Source of the DNA: Phyllostachys edulis
Lineage: Eukaryota > Streptophyta > Magnoliopsida > Poales > Poaceae
Reading direction: 5' to 3'
NCBI GenBank assembly: GCA_036346405.1
Contig: CM070563.1
Span: 24,099,022-24,163,021, forward strand
Length of the DNA stretch: 64,000 nucleotides
Below are positions 57,901 to 64,000 of the stretch, in pieces. Numbering within the stretch: the first letter of the stretch is position 1; each line of letters opens with the position of its first letter. A model generated the notes under the pieces. The model was not told the origin of the DNA. It saw only the letters and a program-made list of their open reading frames with translations, and searched no databases. The position numbers and the translations under genes are program-made.

Positions 57901-60900
57901 TGAAAGCACTGACGGTTCTTGTTTAGAACCGCTCTGTGATAGCCTTTTTCGCAAGAAAAAAACCGAAAACGGTCAAAAACTTCGAGGCCGTTTAGAGGCC
58001 CTAAACGACCTTTTTTGGGGTTTTCACTTTTTCGAGACCTCAAGAAGAATTTAACTCGACGGTTCTTGTTCGTAACCGCCTATGATGAGATTTTCTGAGA
58101 CGGTTCTTGTTTAGAACCGTCTGTGATAGCCTTTTTCGCGCAAAAAAAACCGAAAACGGTTGCTAAAACCGGAGGCCGTTTAGAGGCCCTAAACGACCTT
58201 TTTTTGGGGTTTTCACTTTTTCGAGACCTCGCAAGAGAATTTAACTCGACGGTTCTTGTTCGTAACCGCTCATGATGAAAGCCTGAGACGGTTCTTGTTT
58301 AGAACCGCTCGTGATAGCCTTTTTTCAAGCAAAAAAACCGAAAACGGTTGCTAGAACTTCGGAGGCCGCTTAGAGGCCCTAAACGACCTTTTTTGGGGTT
58401 TTCACTTTTTCGAGACCTCGCAAGAGAATTTAACTCGACGGTTCTTGTTCGTTCTTGTTTAGAACCGTCTGTGATAGCTTTTTATGATAGAGGACTTTTT
58501 TTGGGGTTTTCACTTTTTGAGACCTCGCGAAGAGAATCTAACGGTTCTTGTTTAGAACCGCTCTGATGATAGAGCGGTTCTTTTTTGTGATAGCCTTTTG
58601 ACAAAAAAAAAACCGAAAACGGTCTAAAACCGGAGGCCGTTTAGAGGCCCTAAACGACCTTTTTTTGGGGTTTTCACTTTTTCGAGACCTCAAGAGAATT
58701 TAACTCGACGGTTCTTGTTCGTAACCGTCTATGATGAGCCACTGACGGTTCTTGTTTAGAACCGCTCGTGATAGCCTTTTTTCGCAAAAAAAAAAACCGA
58801 AAATTTGCTAAAACTTTGAGGCCGTTTAGAGGCCCTAAACGACCTTTTTTGGGGTTTTCACTTTTTCGAGACCTCAAGAAGAATCTAACTCGACGGTTCT
58901 TGTTCGTAACCGTCTATGATGAGCCACGACGGTTCTTGTTTAGAACCGCTCGTGATAGCCTTTTGCGGCAAAAAAAAACCGAAAACGGTCTAAAACCGGA
59001 GGCCGTTTAGAGGCCCTAAACGACCTTTTTTGGGGTTTTCACTTTTTCGAGACCTCGCGAAGAGAATTTAACTCGACGGTTCTTGTTCGTAACCGTCTAT
59101 GATGAGTTTCACTGACGGTTCTTGTTTAGAACCGCTCTGTGATAGCCTTTTGCGCAAAAAAACCGAAAACGGTCTAAAACCGGAGGCCGTTTAGAGGCCC
59201 TAAACGACCTTTTTTTGGGGTTTTCACTTTTTCGAGACCTCATGAAGAGAATCTAACTCGACGGTTCTTGTTCGTAACCGCTCTATGATGAGATTTTACT
59301 GACGGTTCTTGTTTAGAACCGTCTGTGATAGCCTTTTTCGCAAAAAAAAAACCGAAAACGGTCTAAAACCGGAGGCCGTTTAGAGGCCCTAAACGACTTT
59401 TTTTGGGGTTTTCACTTTTTCGAGACCTCAAGAGAATTTAACTCGACGGTTCTTGTTCTGAACCGTCTGTGATGAGTTTTCACAGACGGTTCTTATTTAG
59501 AACCGCTGTGATAGCCTTTTCTGCGGCAAAAAAAAACCAAAAACGGCTGCTAAAACCTCGGAGGCCGTTTAGAGGCCCTAAACGACCTTTTTTTGGGGTT
59601 TTCACTTTTTCGAGACCTCAAGAAGAATTTAACTCGACGGTTCTTGTTCGTAACCGCTGATGATGATTTTACAGACGGTTCTTGTTTAGAACCGTCTGTG
59701 ATAGCCTTTTCTGCGGCAAAAAAAAAACCGAAAACGGCTGCTAAAACTTCGGAGGCCGTTTAGAGGCCCTAAACGACCTTTTTTGGGGTTTTCACTTTTT
59801 CGAGACCTCGCGAAGAGAATCTAACCTGACGGTTCTTGTTCAGAACCGTCTATGATGAGTTTTCACAGACGGTTCTTGTTTAGAACCGTCTGTGATCTTC
59901 TTTTTGCGCAAAAAAACCGAAAACGGTTGCTAAAACCGGAGGCCGTTTAGAGGCCCTAAACGACTTTTTTTGGGGTTTTCACTTTTTCGAGACCTCGCGA
60001 AGAGAATCTAACTCGACGGTTCTTGTTCGTAACCGTCTATGATGATTTTACTGAGCGGTTCTTGTTTAGAACCGTCTGTGATAGCCTTTTCTGCAAAAAA
60101 AACCGAAAACGGCTGCTAAAACTTCGGAGGCCGTTTAGAGGCCCTAAACGACCTTTTTTGGGGTTTTCACTTTTTCGAGACCTCGCGAAGAGAATCTAAC
60201 CTGACGGTTCTTGTTCAGAACCGTCTATGATGAGTTTTCACAGACGGTTCTTGTTTAGAACCGTCTGTGATAGCTTTTTTCAACAAAAAAACCGAAAATT
60301 TGCTAAAACTTTGAGGCCGTTTAGAGGCCCTAAACGACCTTTTTTGGGGTTTTCACTTTTTCGAGACCTCGCGAAGAGAATCTAACCTGACGGTTCTTGT
60401 TCAGAACCGTCTATGATGAGTTTTCACAGACGGTTCTTGTTTAGAACCGTCTGTGATAGCCTTTTCTGCGGCAAAAAAAAAACCGAAAACGGCTGCTAAA
60501 ACTTCGGAGGCCGTTTAGAGGCCCTAAACGACCTTTTTTGGGGTTTTCACTTTTTCGAGACCTCGCGAAGAGAATCTAACCTGACGGTTCTTGTTCAGAA
60601 CCGTCTATGATGAGTTTTCACAGACGGTTCTTGTTTAGAACCGCTCTGTGATAGCCTTTTTCGCGGCAAAAAAACCGAAAACGGTGCAAAACCGGAGGCC
60701 GTTTAGAGGCCCTAAACGACCTTTTTTGGGGTTTTCACTTTTTCGAGACCTCGCAAGAGAATCTAACTCGACGGTTCTTGTTCGTAACCGCTGATGATTT
60801 TCCTGAGCGGTTCTTGTTTAGAACCGCTCTGTGATAGCCTTTTTCGCGCAAAAAAAAAAAAAACGGTTTGCTAAACTTCGGAGGCCGTTTAGAGGCCCTA

Positions 60901-63900
60901 AACGACCTTTTTTTGGGGTTTTCACTTTTTCGAGACCTCAAGAGAATCTAACTCGACGGTTCTTGTTCGAACCGTCTATGATGATTTTCCTGACGGTTCT
61001 TGTTTAGAACCGCTCGTGATAGCCTTTTTCGCAAAAAAACCGAAAACGGTTGCTAAACTTTGAGGCCGTTTAGAGGCCCTAAACGACCTTTTTTGGGGTT
61101 TTCACTTTTTCGAGACCTCGCGAGAGAATTAACTCGACGGTTCTTGTTCGTAACCGTCTATGATGAGATTTTACGCACGGTTCTTGTTTAGAACCGTCTG
61201 TGATAGCCTTTTTCGCAAAAAAAAAACCGAAAATTTGCTAAAACTTCGGAGGCCGTTTAGAGGCCCTAAACGACTTTTTGGGGTTTTCACTTTTTCGAGA
61301 CCTCAAGAGAATTTAACTCGACGGTTCTTGTTCGTAACCGCTCTATGATGAATTTTCACGACGGTTCTTGTTTAGAACCGTCTGTGATAGCCTTTTTCGC
61401 GGCAAAAAACCGAAAACGGTTTGCTAAAACTTCGGAGGCCGTTTAGAGGCCCTAAACGACCTTTTTGGGGTTTTCACTTTTTCGAGACCTCGCGAAGAGA
61501 ATCTAACTCGACGGTTCTTGTTCGTAACCGTCTATGATGAGTTACACTGACGGTTCTTGTTTAGAACCGCTCTGTGATAGCCTTTTTCGCAAAAAAAAAA
61601 ACCGAAAACGGCTAAAACTTCGGAGGCCGTTTAGAGGCCCTAAACGACCTTTTTGGGGTTTTCACTTTTTCGAGACCTCGCGAAGAGAATTTAACTCGAC
61701 GGTTCTTGTTCGTAACCGTCTATGATGATTTTACTGACGGTTCTTGTTTAGAACCGCTGTGATAGCCTTTTTCGCAAAAAAAACCGAAAACGGTTGCTAA
61801 AACTTCGGAGGTCGTTTAGAGGCCCTAAACGACTTTTTTGGGGTTTTCACTTTTTCGAGACCTCGCGAAGAGAATCTAACCTGACGGTTCTTGTTCAGAA
61901 CCGTCTATGATGAGTTTTCACAGACGGTTCTTGTTTAGAACCGTCTGTGATAGCCTTTTCTGCGGCAAAAAAAAAACCGAAAACGGCTGCTAAAACTTCG
62001 GAGGCCGTTTAGAGGCCCTAAACGACCTTTTTTGGGGTTTTCACTTTTTCGAGACCTCGCGAAGAGAATCTAACCTGACGGTTCTTGTTCGTAACCGCTC
62101 ATGATGAGCCACTGACGGTTCTTGTTTAGAACCGTCTGTGATAGCCTTTTTCGGCAAAAAAAACCGAAAATTTGCTAAAACTTCGGAGGCCGTTTAGAGG
62201 CCCTAAACGACCTTTTTTGGGGTTTTCACTTTTTCGAGACCTCGCAAGAGAATCTAACTCGACGGTTCTTGTTCGAACCGTCTTATGATGAGTTTTCCGA
62301 CGGTTCTTGTTTAGAACCGCTCGTGATAGCCTTTTTCTGCAAAAAAAAAAAACGGTTGCTAAAACTTCGGAGGCCGTTTAGAGGCCCTAAACGACCTTTT
62401 TTTGGGGTTTTCACTTTTTCGAGACCTCGCAAGAGAATCTAACTGACGGTTCTTGTTCGTAACCGCTATGATGAGATTTTACGAGCGGTTCTTGTTTAGA
62501 ACCGTCTGTGATAGCCTTTTCTGCGGCACAAAAAAAAACCAAAAACGGCTGCTAAAACCGGAGGCCGTTTAGAGGCCCTAAACGACCTTTTTTGGGGTTT
62601 TCACTTTTTCGAGACCTCAAGAGATCTAACTCGACGGTTCTTGTTCGTAACCGCTATGATGATTTTCCGAGACGGTTCTTGTTTAGAACCGCTCGTGATA
62701 GCCTTTTTGACAAAAAAAACCCAAAACGGTCTAAAACTTCGGAGGCCGTTTAGAGGCCCTAAACGACTTTTTTGGGGTTTTCACTTTTTCGAGACCTCGC
62801 AAGAGAATCTAACTCGACGGTTCTTGTTCGTACCGCGTATGATGATTTTACAGACGGTTCTTGTTTAGAACCGCTGTGATAGCCTTTTTCGTGAAAAAAA
62901 AAAAAACGGTTGCTAAAACTTCGAGGTCGTTTAGAGGCCCTAAACGACCTTTTTTGGGGTTTTCACTTTTTCGAGACCTCGCGAAGAGAATTTAACTCGA
63001 CGGTTCTTGTTCGTAACCGCTCTATGATGATTTTACGACGGTTCTTGTTTAGAACCGTCTGTGATAGCCTTTTCTGCAAAAAAAAAACCGAAAACGGCTG
63101 CTAAAACTTCGGAGGCCGTTTAGAGGCCCTAAACGACCTTTTTTGGGGTTTTCACTTTTTCGAGACCTCGCGAAGAGAATCTAACCTGACGGTTCTTGTT
63201 CAGAACCGTCTGTGATGAGATTTTCCTGAGCGGTTCTTGTTTAGAACCGCTCTGTGATAGCCTTTTTCGCAAAAAAAAAACCAAATTTGCTAAAACCGGA
63301 GGCCGTTTAGAGGCCCTAAACGACTTTTTTGGGGTTTTCACTTTTTCGAGACCTCAAGAGAATTTAACTCGACGGTTCTTGTTCGAACCGTCATGATGAG
63401 CCACGAGACGGTTCTTGTTTAGAACCGCTCGTGATAGCCTTTTTCGCAAAAAAAAAACCGAAAACGGCTGCTAAAACGGAGGCCGTTTAGAGGCCCTAAA
63501 CGACCTTTTTTGGGGTTTTCACTTTTTCGAGACCTCGCGAAGAGAATCTAACTCGACGGTTCTTGTTCGTAACCGCTATGATGAGTTTTACTGACGGTTC
63601 TTGTTTAGAACCGTCTGTGATAGCCTTTTTGCGCAAAAAAACCGAAAACAATTGCTAAACTTCGGAGGCCGTTTAGAGGCCCTAAACGACCTTTTTTGGG
63701 GTTTTCACTTTTTCGAGACCTCGCGAAGAGAATTAACCCGACGGTTCTTGTTCTGAACCGTCTGTGATGAGTTTTCACAGACGGTTCTTATTTAGAACCG
63801 TCTGTGATAGCCTTTTCTGCGGCAAAAAAAAACCAAAAACGGCTGCTAAAACTTCGGAGGCCGTTTAGAGGCCCTAAACGACCTTTTTTGGGGTTTTCAC

Positions 63901-64000
63901 TTTTTCGAGACCTCAAGAAGAATCTAACTCGACGGTTCTTGTTCGTAACCGCTTATGATGATTTTACAGACGGTTCTTGTTTAGAACCGTCTGTGATAGC
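51936..64000. repeat. Tandem array, about 64 copies of a ~187 bp palindrome-rich monomer
   Basis: Counting the block GAGGCCCTAAACGAC gives 64 copies, from about 52013 to 63867, spaced 178-197 bp. Each monomer contains GACGGTTCTTGTTCAGAACCGTC (or a GTAACC variant), GACGGTTCTTGTTTAGAACCGTC with CTGTGATAGCC, an A-run, AAAACGG, a smaller palindrome CGTTTAG-AGGC-CCTAAACG, and the constant block GGGGTTTTCACTTTTTCGAG. The two ~23 bp palindromes are the CACTA subterminal motif. Recurrent ORFs of 60-100 codons are translations of the monomer, not genes. The array continues past 64000. Confidence 0.95.
58440..58610. repeat. Rearranged, shortened monomers in the array
   Basis: Two adjacent copies lack the A-run and the GGCC-CCTAAACG palindrome (GATAGCTTTTTATGATAGAGG is joined to the GGGGTTTTC block). 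It is the only place where the spacing between constant blocks jumps, to about 270 bp. Confidence 0.8.

Larger units (their letters stand above)
51643..64000 (+). mobile_element. Left end of a CACTA transposon with a giant tandem array
   Basis: CACTACTACAGAAGCTCATC at 51643 is a canonical CACTA terminus; the preceding triplet GCA is the presumed target duplication, and the host sequence is the gypsy gag region. The first ~290 bp hold the usual subterminal repeats: at least five AAACCGCTCAG or GAGCGGTTTT motifs in both orientations with ATCAC. From about 51936 these pass into a regular ~187 bp array. No transposase is in the window and the right end is not reached. Confidence 0.85.

Noticed and set aside
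53589..63396. Many 60-100 codon ORFs with a repeated LEALNDLFWGFHFFETS phrase
   Set aside because: They are translations of the ~187 bp monomer in whatever frame lacks a stop; they appear and vanish with small indels.
51936..64000. CRISPR-like reading of the repeat-spacer pattern
   Set aside because: Spacers between palindromes are themselves repeated, the period is ~187 bp and the context is a plant CACTA transposon.

Overview
This window is plant nuclear DNA, almost certainly from a grass (Poaceae). The evidence is a spliced ZRP4-type O-methyltransferase gene, Ty1-copia elements of SIRE/Maximus-like and Angela/BARE-like type, Ty3-gypsy elements with a chromodomain or an extra ORF before gag, CACTA (En/Spm) DNA transposons and a Tourist-like MITE. 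I found no rRNA, tRNA or CRISPR. Most of the 64 kb is nested transposable elements; only one host gene looks intact.

Layout. 1-5887: left-pointing copia element (integrase, protease, gag, PBS, 5' LTR), broken by frameshifts and running off the left edge. 5888-8089: tail and 3' LTR of a right-pointing copia of related type, inserted into the 5' LTR of a gypsy element that occupies 8090-15074 (LTR fragment, PBS, decayed interior ending in a chromodomain remnant, PPT, full 3' LTR). 15075-23482: intergenic and CACTA-derived DNA with gene fragments (a cinnamyl-alcohol-dehydrogenase exon, a possible PPR exon), GC-rich low-complexity stretches and a CACTA ORF1 remnant, ending at a CACTA terminus (family B). 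23483-24120: right end of a second CACTA family (A), which stops 5 bp before the TATA box of the O-methyltransferase gene (24258-25778, two exons). A Tourist-like MITE follows at 25919-26205.

26535-38364: three head-to-tail LTR-like units. The third is split by a complete 7.0 kb family-A CACTA (29902-36938, TSD ATT) carrying a decayed Raf-like MAPKKK kinase gene and a long inverted duplication (34131-34520) that could fold into a hairpin RNA. 38365-51642: a gypsy element with an unusually long LTR (38365-49258), a PBS, an intact 234-codon ORF0-like frame and a broken gag. Its LTR is split by a nested left-pointing Angela-like copia (39693-46396, TSD CTAAG). 51643-64000: the left end of another CACTA, opening with canonical termini and then about 64 tandem copies of a ~187 bp monomer built from CACTA subterminal palindromes; the array runs off the right edge.

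The points most worth a second look are the giant palindromic array inside a CACTA, with its odd variation at CTG/CAG sites; the inverted-repeat hairpin and captured kinase in the complete CACTA; the abutment of a CACTA end and the OMT core promoter; and the shared CGACCA motif clusters in two unrelated LTRs. The genes do not form one pathway: the OMT stands alone and everything else is transposon machinery or captured debris.
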